Under the pieces are notes generated by a model, which was given only the letters and a program-made list of their open reading frames with translations, made no database searches and was not told the origin of the DNA. Position numbers and translations under genes: made by a program. Of a stretch of DNA of 40,772 bases, positions 6,342 through 12,933 are shown in pieces; positions within the stretch are counted from its first letter, which is position 1, and every line of letters begins with the position of its first letter. The DNA comes from a virus: positions 1 to 40,772 of IMG/VR virus record IMGVR_UViG_3300042923_000433. One strand, given 5' to 3'.

Positions 6342-6973
6342 CACGAACCCCCAACCGTGTGGTTCGTTCCTGCGTTGAGTGCGGTGAGGAAGAACATGAA
6401 CTGTCCGGGTAGCCAGATGACACCGCAGGGTCCGCACCTGGCGTCGAGGGTGTCTCCGGTGTTGCGGTCTCGTCGGAATGCGAGCGCGGCGGAGCGAACT
6501 TCTTCGCCGTCGACGACGCGGTATTCGTATCGTTCTCCGCATGCGGGGCATGGGAGTTCGATGGGTGCGAGGCGGGGCGGGTCCAAATAGTCTTCGATGG
6601 CTTGGATCCACTGTGCGACGACGGCGGGCGCGTACATGTTGCGTCCGTTGATGGTGACAACAGTTTCGGTGGTTGCCCACGCCGCCCACTCGACCAACAA
6701 CGTTTCGGGGTGGACGGCACCCATCACCTTGTTGAACGCCGCCCGGTGCACTTCCCACACCTGTGTTTCGATGAGGTTGTACAGGTCGAAAGCGGCAGCC
6801 TGAAACGGCAGCTTCGTCTTCCCCCCGGCGCCGGCACCATCCTGGGATGATCCGCCGTGGACGGCGTCCCGCATCTGGGAAAGAAGAGACGGCACCGAAT
6901 GGAACTCGATGCCGTCAGTCGTGTGGATCGCTTTCTTGTGATCCGAGACCAGTTGTTCAACGTCGACCGTCAT
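6341..6973 (-). CDS. Hypothetical protein with C-terminal zinc ribbon, 210 aa
   Basis: The N-terminal 130 residues are helical and unlike anything I can name. Residues 140-190 contain CPAC and CGPC separated by about 40 residues, the signature of a zinc ribbon. AGGAG lies 8 bases before the ATG at 6973, and the gene overlaps the FtsK-gamma-like gene by ATGA. Families with this architecture are common in actinophages next to FtsK-gamma-type genes, but no function is established. A nucleic-acid or protein-binding role is inferred from the ribbon. Confidence 0.75.
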   Translation of the reverse strand: MTVDVEQLVSDHKKAIHTTDGIEFHSVPSLLSQMRDAVHGGSSQDGAGAGGKTKLPFQAAAFDLYNLIETQVWEVHRAAFNKVMGAVHPETLLVEWAAWATTETVVTINGRNMYAPAVVAQWIQAIEDYLDPPRLAPIELPCPACGERYEYRVVDGEEVRSAALAFRRDRNTGDTLDARCGPCGVIWLPGQFMFFLTALNAGTNHTVGGS

Positions 6974-7395
6974 GTCTGTTCTCCTGTCGTGTCAGCCGGA
7001 ACCGCCGAACCCGGGGGTAGCAGAACCTCGCGCGCCTTCGCCCCATCGGCCGGCCCGACCACCCCGAGCGCTTCGAGACGGTCCATCATTCGATTGGCCT
7101 GGACGTAGCGCAGCCCGAGCTTGCGCTGGAACATGCTCACGGACCCGAACTGCGTCGAGACGACGAGCTCCACGGCGTCCGCGATCTGCCGTTCCGTGAA
7201 CTCCGGCGGGTCCACCTGCGTCGCGAACGCCATGAGCCGGAGTTGCTGAAGGTCGCCGCCCGCGATCAGGAATCGGTTCAGCGTTTCGATGTGCTCGGTC
7301 GCAGACTCGGGTCGCCCGGTGGCGATGCGTTCGAGATCTCGGATCGCGGCTTCTCGTCGCGCCTCTGCGGCCCGAATCAGCGCGTGTTCGGTCAC
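6970..7395 (-). CDS. FtsK-gamma-like winged-helix protein, 141 aa
   Basis: The C-terminal 60 residues match the gamma domain of the DNA translocase FtsK, the winged helix that reads KOPS orientation sequences and activates XerCD: VSMFQRKLGLRYVQANRM, then DRLEALGVVGPADG and KAREVLL. There is no motor domain. The N-terminal 75 residues are predicted helices with a possible coiled coil. GTG 7395 is chosen for AAGGAG 7 bases upstream and GTGA coupling to the previous gene. A free gamma domain could compete for host KOPS or direct XerCD on phage DNA, or be a plain DNA-binding regulator; none of these is shown here. Confidence 0.75.
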   Translation of the reverse strand: MTEHALIRAAEARREAAIRDLERIATGRPESATEHIETLNRFLIAGGDLQQLRLMAFATQVDPPEFTERQIADAVELVVSTQFGSVSMFQRKLGLRYVQANRMMDRLEALGVVGPADGAKAREVLLPPGSAVPADTTGEQT

Positions 7396-7547
7396 GGTTG
7401 GTCTCCTTCTCGGTCGTTTCGGAGGACTGGCCCCAACGGTGTCGGAGTGAGGCACATGAGACGCCGCCACCACTGGGCATGCACAACCCGCCGATGCCTG
7501 TCCCGGGCCAACGCGCCACCGCAGTAAAGGCAGAACCGTCTGCTCAT
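7392..7547 (-). CDS. Small Cys-containing protein, 51 aa
   Basis: A 51-residue protein with CLYCGG near the start, followed by a basic His/Arg segment and a second region with a single Cys. GGAGG stands 7 bases before the ATG at 7547. It is coupled to its neighbours by ATGA upstream and GTGA downstream. One half of a zinc site is visible; the other ligands may be the histidines in RDRHRRVVH. Function unknown. Confidence 0.7.
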   Translation of the reverse strand: MSRRFCLYCGGALARDRHRRVVHAQWWRRLMCLTPTPLGPVLRNDREGDQP

Positions 7548-7777
7548 TCGTGAACCTCCTTGTAGAAGCGTCGGAAGTTGGTTTCGCTGATCCGAACCAC
7601 CGCGGCCCGTTCGCCTGGTGGTAGGTCCGCGTACACCCACCCGAGGTAATGACCAGCCCTACGTGGGAATGCGTCAACAACCCGTACGGGCCGGTCCCAT
7701 CGCACCCAACGTCGGTTGAACCCGTACTGGGTGAGGAGTTCCCCACGCTTCGTAGCAACAGCCTCGCTATACGACAC
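7544..7777 (-). CDS. Hypothetical protein, 77 aa
   Basis: Not recognised. It is rich in Arg, Trp and Tyr (FNRRWVRWDRPVRVVD), compact and soluble by composition. The second of two nearby GTG codons (7777) is used because GGAGG sits about 6 bases upstream; the first GTG lies inside that ribosome-binding site. The stop overlaps the next ATG. The preceding 50-residue gene stops 2 bases before this start. Confidence 0.65.
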   Translation of the reverse strand: MSYSEAVATKRGELLTQYGFNRRWVRWDRPVRVVDAFPRRAGHYLGWVYADLPPGERAAVVRISETNFRRFYKEVHE

Positions 7778-7779
7778 GG

Positions 7780-7932
7780 TCACCTCCTCGGGCCTGGGCA
7801 GTCGCGGTTGTAGACGCCGGTGCCGTTGTTGCACTGCCCGCAACGATGTGGTGGTGGTTCCGGCGCGGGTTCCCGCATCTCCCGGAGCCAGGCGTCTTGT
7901 TCCTTCGTCACCCGGTAATAGACGTCATCCAT
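7780..7932 (-). CDS. Small zinc-binding-like protein, 50 aa
   Basis: A 50-residue frame immediately after the SSB gene. The N-terminal 20 residues are helical (VTKEQDAWLREMRE), followed by a proline-rich hinge and CGQC with a later Cys (NRDCPG), most of a zinc-knuckle or DnaJ-type ribbon. Coding is supported by the tight 3-base and 2-base spacing to both neighbours. Function unknown. Confidence 0.65.
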   Translation of the reverse strand: MDDVYYRVTKEQDAWLREMREPAPEPPPHRCGQCNNGTGVYNRDCPGPRR

Positions 7933-7935
7933 GGG

Positions 7936-8328
7936 TCAAAAGGGTGTCTCGGATTCGGGGATGGTCGTCGTCGCCCACGGGTCGGCCGATATGTCTTCGG
8001 AGACATAATTTGGCTGCGGCGCCTGTCCGGCGCGGGTTATCGAGGTTGCCCAAACGACCAGCGAGTAGTGCTTCTTCCCGTTGGTGTCTGTGCGGGTTTC
8101 GGTCTTCTCGGTGCCGGTGATGTCGATGCGTTCACCGTCCTGGAACTGGGCGAGCTGGATGCCTGACTCGCGGGACACCTTCACGTCACGGAAGGTGCGT
8201 GCCGTGGTGACCCACTGCCCGTCTACGTCCTGCTTCCGGTGCGGTTCGGACGTCTTCAATGCGAAAGCGTCACCCGACTGGTTGCGGATGACGCTCTCGA
8301 TGAACGCGGTGTAGGTGATCTGGGCCAT
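7936..8328 (-). CDS. ssb: Single-stranded DNA-binding protein
   Basis: A 130-residue OB-fold protein of the SSB type. The N-terminal 105 residues carry a beta-rich pattern with aromatic residues, ending in a strand typical of SSB (HYSLVVWATSI). The tail is flexible and ends in acidic residues plus Pro-Phe (ESETPF), the tip by which SSBs recruit replication and repair partners. The ATG shares a base with the stop of the upstream membrane protein (TAATG). The neighbourhood (resolvase-like nuclease, replication genes upstream) agrees with a role in phage replication or recombination. Confidence 0.8.
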   Translation of the reverse strand: MAQITYTAFIESVIRNQSGDAFALKTSEPHRKQDVDGQWVTTARTFRDVKVSRESGIQLAQFQDGERIDITGTEKTETRTDTNGKKHYSLVVWATSITRAGQAPQPNYVSEDISADPWATTTIPESETPF

Positions 8329-8483
8329 TAGTCGTCTTCGCTTTCGTCGTCTTCTGGTTCGAGTTCTCCGCGGGCAACCACAGCGAACATGTGAGCGGCG
8401 AACAGTTCGCACGCCACCCAAATGAGAACGACCACCCCAAGGAGGGTGGCCGCGATGTAGGCGATGAGGATCCACGGGTCCAT
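8328..8483 (-). CDS. Small membrane protein, 51 aa
   Basis: A 51-residue single-pass membrane protein: a hydrophobic segment at residues 4-28 (ILIAYIAATLLGVVVLIWVA) followed by a short acidic tail (EPEDDESEDD). It is coupled by one-base overlaps to the resolvase-like gene before and SSB after. Such tiny membrane proteins in early operons can modify host membrane functions or exclude other phages. No specific target can be named. Confidence 0.7.
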   Translation of the reverse strand: MDPWILIAYIAATLLGVVVLIWVACELFAAHMFAVVARGELEPEDDESEDD

Positions 8484-8914
8484 CAGTCGCCTCCGAACTG
8501 GGCTACCGAGTTGTATGCGGCAGCGTCCTCGTCGATGTGTGGCAGCAGTCGCACACCACCCAGCAGCACGGCGGCATCAGCGAGCGTCATCGTCACGTAC
8601 GTGCCGCCCATGTTCTTCGCGCCGAAACCACGCCGCTTGTGAGCGACCATCGCAACAGCGGCATCATCGTTGCCGCGTTCGACTTCGGCCTCAGCAACCC
8701 ACCCGGAAAGGTTCAGGCGTGCCACGTCCTTACATTCGATGACCGCCCGCTCACCCAGTACCGTTCGGATTCCGGTGATGTCGCCCCGGTCTTTGGAGCC
8801 GTTGCGGGCACGCCGCTCGATCCGGTCATCTCCGAGCGCTGCGGCGAGGAACCCGGCGACCTCGCGCTCAAACCACGACCCTGCCGCCTTTGCAGACTTC
8901 CTTGAACGGCTCAT
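8483..8914 (-). CDS. Holliday-junction-resolvase-like PD-(D/E)xK nuclease
   Basis: A 143-residue nuclease resembling archaeal Hjc-type resolvases and their phage relatives. Visible: an N-terminal helix with conserved Glu (GSWFEREVAGFL), the metal-site Asp in KDRGDITG, and the E-x-K pair in VIECKDV. The middle EAEVERGNDDAAVAMVAHKR is the family's conserved helix-strand segment. It would cut branched DNA formed in replication and before packaging. The ATG at 8914 overlaps the WhiB-like gene's stop (ATGA), and the stop overlaps the membrane-protein gene. Confidence 0.82.
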   Translation of the reverse strand: MSRSRKSAKAAGSWFEREVAGFLAAALGDDRIERRARNGSKDRGDITGIRTVLGERAVIECKDVARLNLSGWVAEAEVERGNDDAAVAMVAHKRRGFGAKNMGGTYVTMTLADAAVLLGGVRLLPHIDEDAAAYNSVAQFGGD

Positions 8915-9255
8915 GCTGCGTCCTGCTTCCTGAGTCGTGCGCGTTCAGTGGCGGTCTTCCCGCCACGGATGGAGTGCCGGTCCCATGCGGGTGCATCAGC
9001 GAGACACAGGGCACGTACCGGGCATGACGCGCACACCTCAAGCGCATGCCGGTTCGGCGACCACCCCGCGGCCGGATCCGGGAAGAAAAGTTCGGGATCG
9101 ACCTGTGTACACGCCGCCTTGACCATCCACGACCTGTCCGCGTAGGTGTCCGAGTACCCGGCTTTACAGTCCCGGCAGAACGGGGAACGGGCCGTGTCAC
9201 CCTGCTTGATGCGACGTTTGATGCCGCACCGTTCACACGCTGCCTCGTCACTCAT
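8911..9255 (-). CDS. WhiB-like Fe-S regulator with an extra N-terminal zinc ribbon
   Basis: A 114-residue protein. Residues 45-110 are a WhiB domain: cysteines 49, 75, 78 and 84 in the order C, C-x2-C, C for a 4Fe-4S cluster, then the turn SIRGGKT and a basic C-terminus. Residues 7-30 add C-x2-C (7, 10) and C-x2-C (27, 30), a zinc ribbon not found in most Wbl proteins. ATG 9255 is preferred over 9261 because GGAGG is then 7 bases away. Wbl proteins act with the primary sigma factor; phage versions such as TM4 gp49 interfere with the host WhiB2 and exclude superinfecting phage. That role here is inference. Confidence 0.88.
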   Translation of the reverse strand: MSDEAACERCGIKRRIKQGDTARSPFCRDCKAGYSDTYADRSWMVKAACTQVDPELFFPDPAAGWSPNRHALEVCASCPVRALCLADAPAWDRHSIRGGKTATERARLRKQDAA

Positions 9256-9425
9256 CGCCATGCCTCCTGCTCCGTCCGCGACATCGTCTGTCGACAGTCG
9301 CGGCATAACCCCCACCTCGAGCCGGGTCCGCGTCCACCGGCCTGACCGCACCGGTCGCAGAGGATCGGGGTCGGCCAAGCTGTCACACCGGCCGACGGTG
9401 TCACCATGTCAACACCACTGGTCAT
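9252..9425 (-). CDS. Zinc-ribbon protein, 57 aa
   Basis: A 57-residue protein with CDRC and CRDC separated by 14 residues, a four-cysteine zinc ribbon much like the N-terminal part of the next gene product, the WhiB-like protein. It overlaps both neighbours by ATGA. The resemblance of two adjacent ribbons (CERC/CRDC and CDRC/CRDC) suggests a local duplication in which one copy became fused to WhiB. Function unknown. Confidence 0.7.
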   Translation of the reverse strand: MTSGVDMVTPSAGVTAWPTPILCDRCGQAGGRGPGSRWGLCRDCRQTMSRTEQEAWR

Positions 9426-9622
9426 TGGGTCTCCTGTTGGCCGGCGATGAACCTGCGCAGGTTCTCGGTTTCGGCGTCGTATTCGGCGGCGGCACGGATC
9501 TTGTGGTCCTGCGGACGCTCCATCCGTTCACGTACCGCCTTGCTGCGGCGTCGTGAGTCTCGGAGTAGGCGGGACATCCATTCGTCCCTCCAGTCGTCCG
9601 CTGTCATCCGTTGCATGCTCAC
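9422..9622 (-). CDS. Hypothetical charged helical protein, 66 aa
   Basis: A 66-residue, highly charged, probably all-helical protein (RLLRDSRRRSKAVRERMERP). The GTG at 9622 has GGAG about 8 bases upstream; ATG codons at 9616 and 9607 are alternatives. It is the first gene after the terminator-like hairpin at 9648-9672 and overlaps the next gene by ATGA. Function unknown. Confidence 0.65.
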   Translation of the reverse strand: MSMQRMTADDWRDEWMSRLLRDSRRRSKAVRERMERPQDHKIRAAAEYDAETENLRRFIAGQQETQ

Positions 9623-9647
9623 TTGTGGTTCTCCGGGGTATGAGAAA

Positions 9648-9672
9648 GGGCCACACCAGACCGGTGCGACCC
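9648..9672 (-). terminator. Rho-independent terminator candidate
   Basis: On the minus strand GGGTCGCACC pairs with GGTGTGGCCC (10 pairs, two of them G-U) around a 5-base loop, and is followed by TTTCTC. It stands between the replication genes and the WhiB group in the leftward operon, so it should reduce read-through or be overcome by antitermination. The same TTTCTCAT tail follows the hairpin at 25166-25196. Confidence 0.65.
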
Positions 9673-9693
9673 TCGGGGATGGATGGGAGTTGT

Positions 9694-10092
9694 TCAGTTG
9701 GTTTCGAGCTCGGCCGGCGCGTAGGTGCGGGCCTCCTCCACGTCCCTCTGTCGCGCGAGGGACAGCCGTGCGGCGACGTCACCCGGCAGCGGCTCACGTT
9801 TCGGCCAATCCCGGCCAATCAGTCCTCGAGCCTTCGCCGACCGAACGTCAGCTTCGATCGCGTCATCCGTCATGCGAGTGTCGACCTCCACCGCGGCGAG
9901 AACATCGCGGACGGTAAGCGGCTTCGTGCCATGCGGTCCCGTGTAGTGGGCGACGGCGGCTTGCTGTGCCAGCGGGTACGGAACGTCCTTGAGGGCGAGG
10001 AACCATGCTTCAGTCGTGACTCGGTCGACGGTGACGAACCGGTCGAACCCGGACGCGATGGCGAGCAGTTGCCCCACTTCGACCTTGTTCAT
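9694..10092 (-). CDS. Helicase-loader-like replication protein, 132 aa
   Basis: A 132-residue, mostly helical protein directly after the replication initiator and overlapping it by ATGA. The N-terminal pattern (VGQLLAIASGFDRF, then AWFLALKDVPYPLAQQA) resembles the phage helicase loader/inhibitor family typified by SPP1 G39P, a small helical domain with a flexible acidic C-terminus. It would deliver the host replicative helicase to the phage origin. The match is by pattern and position only. Confidence 0.6.
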   Translation of the reverse strand: MNKVEVGQLLAIASGFDRFVTVDRVTTEAWFLALKDVPYPLAQQAAVAHYTGPHGTKPLTVRDVLAAVEVDTRMTDDAIEADVRSAKARGLIGRDWPKREPLPGDVAARLSLARQRDVEEARTYAPAELETN

Positions 10093-10886
10093 GCTTCGAT
10101 GCCTCTCTGCTCCGCGTAGGAGCGTGCTGCTTCTTCACGGGCCAGCTCGGCGACGAAGTCGAGGTTCTGTTCCGTGCGAGTGTTGCGGTGTCGGGGTTGG
10201 GGTAGTTCGTCGGTCCACCGTTCCCCGTTGATCCACGCGCCGAGGGCGGGGATGAACTGCCGTTCGGTCGTGGCGGCGTACGCCTGCCCGAAGCGGATGA
10301 TGTGGGCGACGAGTTCTTCGGGGTCGATGCGTCGGGCCGCGATGGCGAACCGTGCCTGCGACTGCTTCTTCTCGACCTTCTTCGGCCAGTGCTCCCACGC
10401 CTCATCGAACATGCTCGCCAGCACCGCAGGTGCGGGAGAACTGTTCCCCCGTTCCCCTGTTCCCCTGCTCCCCTGCTCCCCTGCTCCAGGCGCGGGGATG
10501 TCGCGAATGTCTCGCGAGAGTGTCGCGAGGACTGCATTTTCGGCGTCTGGTCTGGGATATCTTGGCTTCGCTGGTTTGTCGATGCGCTGGTGCGTCTCCC
10601 ACTTGCAGATGAAGAGGAACCGGCGGGAGTCGACGCTGTACCGAGTGATGAGACCCCTTTCAGCGAGGTTCGAGAGCCCTCGCTGGACCCTCGCGACGGT
10701 CTCGCGAGCATCACGGAACATGTCAGAGGCGAACAGGTCGCCGATGACGGCGGGTTCCTCGTCTCTGCCCACACCGTTGTCGTCGACGTAGCTCCAGAGC
10801 CCGATGAACAACAGTCGGTCTTCGACGTGCAGCCCGACGATGTCGGCAGAGCGCCAGAACTCCGGCTTGATGCTCCTGATCCTCAT
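10089..10886 (-). CDS. Replication initiation protein (O-like)
   Basis: A 265-residue protein with the N-terminal signature of phage replisome organisers (RIRSIKPEFWRSADI), a winged-helix DNA-binding region through about residue 110, a Gly/Arg/Glu low-complexity linker (residues 132-150), and a C-terminal helical domain (EAWEHWPKKVEKKQSQA) for helicase or loader contact. It would melt the origin and recruit the helicase with the next gene product. As in lambda gene O, the linker-coding DNA carries short tandem repeats that may be the origin itself. The ATG overlaps the stop of the 65-residue gene. Confidence 0.8.
   Translation of the reverse strand: MRIRSIKPEFWRSADIVGLHVEDRLLFIGLWSYVDDNGVGRDEEPAVIGDLFASDMFRDARETVARVQRGLSNLAERGLITRYSVDSRRFLFICKWETHQRIDKPAKPRYPRPDAENAVLATLSRDIRDIPAPGAGEQGSRGTGERGNSSPAPAVLASMFDEAWEHWPKKVEKKQSQARFAIAARRIDPEELVAHIIRFGQAYAATTERQFIPALGAWINGERWTDELPQPRHRNTRTEQNLDFVAELAREEAARSYAEQRGIEA
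10441..10528. repeat. Tandem 8-bp repeats and helically phased TCGCGA sites, origin candidate
   Basis: On the plus strand six 8-base units run without a gap from 10441 to 10488 (consensus CTGYTCCC; three CTGCTCC, two CTGTTCCC and one CCGTTCCC). Next to them the palindrome TCGCGA occurs at 10501, 10512 and 10523, exactly 11 bases apart. Two further copies, again 11 apart, start at 10691 and 10702. All lie inside the initiator gene, in the DNA for its low-complexity linker and nearby. Iterons inside an initiator gene mark the origin in lambdoid phages, so this is the best origin candidate. Confidence 0.55.
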
Positions 10887-11080
10887 GCTTCATTCCTTGT
10901 GATGGGGTGATGGTTGAGTGCCCACCGGATGACGGCGAGGTCGATGGAACAGACTTCGTTGATGTCGTATACCGTCCAGTCGTGCCAGATGAACAGACTG
11001 CGGATAGCCGCATCCCGCATCCGAGCATCGGTTGAGGCGGCGAGGGTGGCGACGAGCGATTCGGCATCCGGGATCGACAC
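10883..11080 (-). CDS. Hypothetical protein, 65 aa
   Basis: Not recognised. A 65-residue protein that looks all-helical (DAESLVATLAAS, DAAIRSLFIWHDW), with GGAGG 6 bases before its GTG at 11080. It ends in an ATGA overlap with the replication initiator, so it is made together with it. The pattern of repeated short amphipathic helices is compatible with a small helical DNA- or protein-binding domain. No motif is decisive. Confidence 0.65.
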   Translation of the reverse strand: MSIPDAESLVATLAASTDARMRDAAIRSLFIWHDWTVYDINEVCSIDLAVIRWALNHHPITRNEA

Positions 11081-11090
11081 GGCTCACCTC

Positions 11091-11453
11091 CTAGAAGCTG
11101 GGTTCGGGTTTGACTGGTTCGGCGCGACCGTCAGCGGTCAGCCACCGCATTTCGCCGCGGTACATGACAGGGATGAGGCGCGGGTCGGCCCACGAGTTCA
11201 CGGACCATCCGAGCTCGTGACCTTCAGCGGAGTGCGCGACCCCATGATCGCCGGAGTGGTTTCCGCCGGCCATCCCGCCTGCCCCGCCGCACAATGCGAT
11301 GAGGTTCCACACGTCGTGTGTGCCACCCCGTGACTTGTATTTGCGGTGATGGACGTCGGTCGCGGGCCTCTTCCCACAGCCTTCACAGATACCGCCGCAC
11401 CGTTCTTGGACGATGCGGCGGTTGTGGGCCGGGATAGGTGTGGCTCGGGTCAT
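11091..11453 (-). CDS. HNH endonuclease
   Basis: A 120-residue HNH nuclease with CEGCGK, the core DVHHRKYKSRGG and the distal N/H part VWNLIALCGG, followed by a second histidine region (NHSGDHG). The ATG at 11453 overlaps the stop of the upstream gene (ATGA), which fixes the start inside a longer frame. It lies between replication and recombination genes. It may be a free-standing homing-type nuclease or a structure-specific helper; the sequence does not decide. Confidence 0.85.
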   Translation of the reverse strand: MTRATPIPAHNRRIVQERCGGICEGCGKRPATDVHHRKYKSRGGTHDVWNLIALCGGAGGMAGGNHSGDHGVAHSAEGHELGWSVNSWADPRLIPVMYRGEMRWLTADGRAEPVKPEPSF

Positions 11454-11704
11454 ACGGGCACCAGGGATACGAGGTCGTCGTACGTATTCGGTGTCAGTCG
11501 CGCCTTGCAGTACTTGCAGATGCAATGCCGCGGGACGCTCTGACTACGTGCGCGATGCACGCAGACCGACCCGACGAGCCCGGTGTGACCGCAGCACCGC
11601 ATCCGGGCGATGTAGGTTGCCGGCTCGGTGCAGTACTGGCACGCGGCGGTGTCGTCTAGCCAGGTTTCGTTGAGGGTGTCCGACTTATCAAGAACAGAAG
11701 TCAT
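11450..11704 (-). CDS. Cysteine-rich zinc-binding protein, 84 aa
   Basis: An 84-residue protein with CQYC, CCGH, a single Cys-x2-His and CICKYC: enough ligands for two zinc ions in a ribbon-like arrangement. Starts and stops overlap both neighbours by ATGA. Many small Cys-rich proteins of this kind are spread through this operon. Function unknown; DNA or RNA binding is the usual guess. Confidence 0.75.
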   Translation of the reverse strand: MTSVLDKSDTLNETWLDDTAACQYCTEPATYIARMRCCGHTGLVGSVCVHRARSQSVPRHCICKYCKARLTPNTYDDLVSLVPV

Positions 11705-12015
11705 GACACCGGCTCCCACGGTCCAGCCTTGCGGCGCCGATGGGTAGCATGCGCGCCTGTGTTGATCTCGTAGAAGTTCATCGGCCGCAACTCATAGCGC
11801 GTGCCGTAGCCGTCGTCACCGAAGTCGCCATCCGGCACTCGGACCTTGATCCCGTACTGCCATTCGTCGGCGGGTGCCGGCTCATCGAGCGCCTCGGCGA
11901 GAAGGCACTGTGCGTCGTCCAGCAGGGACCGAGTCGTGGGCGAACAGATACCGGACTCGCGCAGGGCGTTGAAGCGGTCGACGAGTTCTTTCTGCCGTTG
12001 ACGGATGTCGTTCAT
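11701..12015 (-). CDS. Hypothetical protein, 104 aa
   Basis: Not recognised. The N-terminal half is helical (RQRQKELVDRFNALRESG); the C-terminal half is beta-like and rich in Gly, Tyr and Asp (GDFGDDGYGTRYELRPM). ATG 12015 is taken because it overlaps the stop of the upstream 53-residue gene. No metal site or membrane segment is present. Confidence 0.7.
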   Translation of the reverse strand: MNDIRQRQKELVDRFNALRESGICSPTTRSLLDDAQCLLAEALDEPAPADEWQYGIKVRVPDGDFGDDGYGTRYELRPMNFYEINTGAHATHRRRKAGPWEPVS

Positions 12016-12173
12016 GGTTTCCCGTGTCCTTTCTGCCCGCACGACGGAAGAACAGCCCCGTCAACATCCTTCGCCGTACCAACCATCGGACGTTCCCCAC
12101 ACCACGCACACGTGAACGTGGAGAACGCCATAGCCCGCACAGCATCACCAACCGGCGTCTTCGGCTTGCTCAT
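12012..12173 (-). CDS. Small zinc-binding-like protein, 53 aa
   Basis: A 53-residue protein with CAWC, then C-x4-H (SCGQKGH) about 22 residues later, consistent with one zinc site. ATGA overlaps on both sides support it as a real gene although it is short. Function unknown. Confidence 0.65.
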   Translation of the reverse strand: MSKPKTPVGDAVRAMAFSTFTCAWCGERPMVGTAKDVDGAVLPSCGQKGHGKP

Positions 12174-12385
12174 GCGCAATCACCGCCAGCGAACACATCG
12201 GTGAGGACATTGCTGATGCGGGTGTGCCAGTACGCGTGCGCGTACGCTTCACCCCACGTGTCGAACTTGTCCTGATGGAACGGCGCGAACCGGAGAACAG
12301 TCCACTGCCCGTCGTCATCCTTGAACACGATCGGACGGTGGTCGTCGTCGTGACTGTTCATCGCGTCGATGACGTTCTGGATCAT
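12170..12385 (-). CDS. Hypothetical protein, 71 aa
   Basis: Not recognised. A 71-residue soluble protein with an acidic/His-rich stretch (NSHDDDHRP) and an aromatic C-terminal half (WGEAYAHAYWHTRI). GGAGG lies 7 bases before the ATG at 12385. The start overlaps the recombination-linked gene upstream by ATGA. Confidence 0.7.
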   Translation of the reverse strand: MIQNVIDAMNSHDDDHRPIVFKDDDGQWTVLRFAPFHQDKFDTWGEAYAHAYWHTRISNVLTDVFAGGDCA

Positions 12386-12933
12386 GACGGTTCCTCCAGT
12401 TCTGTCTTGCGCTTGTCTTTCGCCGCTTTCACGTCCGGGTGCGACTGGACGCCACGCTTCCCGGCGAGATCCCACGCCGCCTTCAACGCAGGCATCGACT
12501 CCGCGTTCGTGATGTCGTCGAGTGCGGCCGTGAGACCGTCTGTGTCGACGGTGATCGGCTGCACGGTAAACGGGGCACGCTTGCCGCGGGTGACCGTGAG
12601 CGCAACCGTCAACGGCTCGCTGATGTGCGAGAGCGCCCGGATCCTGATGCCACCCACGGCGTCTTTCCCGAACCGGATCGTCGGGTCGCCGTAGAGGGTG
12701 ATGCGCCGGCCAACATACGCCGACGCTTCCGTACCCCACGCTGCGATGAGTACGCGCCGCATCGACTTCCCCGGCTTGTACGGGCGACCCGGGTACTCCG
12801 CGTTATGCAGCTCCACCGGCTGATCCGGTGGCCCCTGCTTCACCTCAGTAACCGTGATCGTCAGGTCACGTGAGGCGACGTCGTCGAAATTGAGCTGGTC
12901 CGAACGGGGCTCAACCGTCTTCGTGATGTCCAT
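12382..12933 (-). CDS. Hypothetical protein linked to the exonuclease, 183 aa
   Basis: A 183-residue protein encoded one gene downstream of the RecE-like exonuclease. The first 110 residues look beta-rich (DLTITVTEVKQGPPDQP, YVGRRITLYGDPTIRF); the last 50 are helical and basic. I do not recognise the family firmly. The position beside an exonuclease is where a single-strand annealing or OB-fold partner usually sits, so an annealing or ssDNA-binding role is a reasonable guess only. ATG 12933 is used; a TTG three codons earlier is an alternative. Confidence 0.6.
   Translation of the reverse strand: MDITKTVEPRSDQLNFDDVASRDLTITVTEVKQGPPDQPVELHNAEYPGRPYKPGKSMRRVLIAAWGTEASAYVGRRITLYGDPTIRFGKDAVGGIRIRALSHISEPLTVALTVTRGKRAPFTVQPITVDTDGLTAALDDITNAESMPALKAAWDLAGKRGVQSHPDVKAAKDKRKTELEEPS

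Noticed and set aside
10441-10488. CRISPR array
   Set aside because: Units are 8 bp without spacers and lie in a coding gene; nothing resembles repeats with unique spacers, and no cas gene is present.
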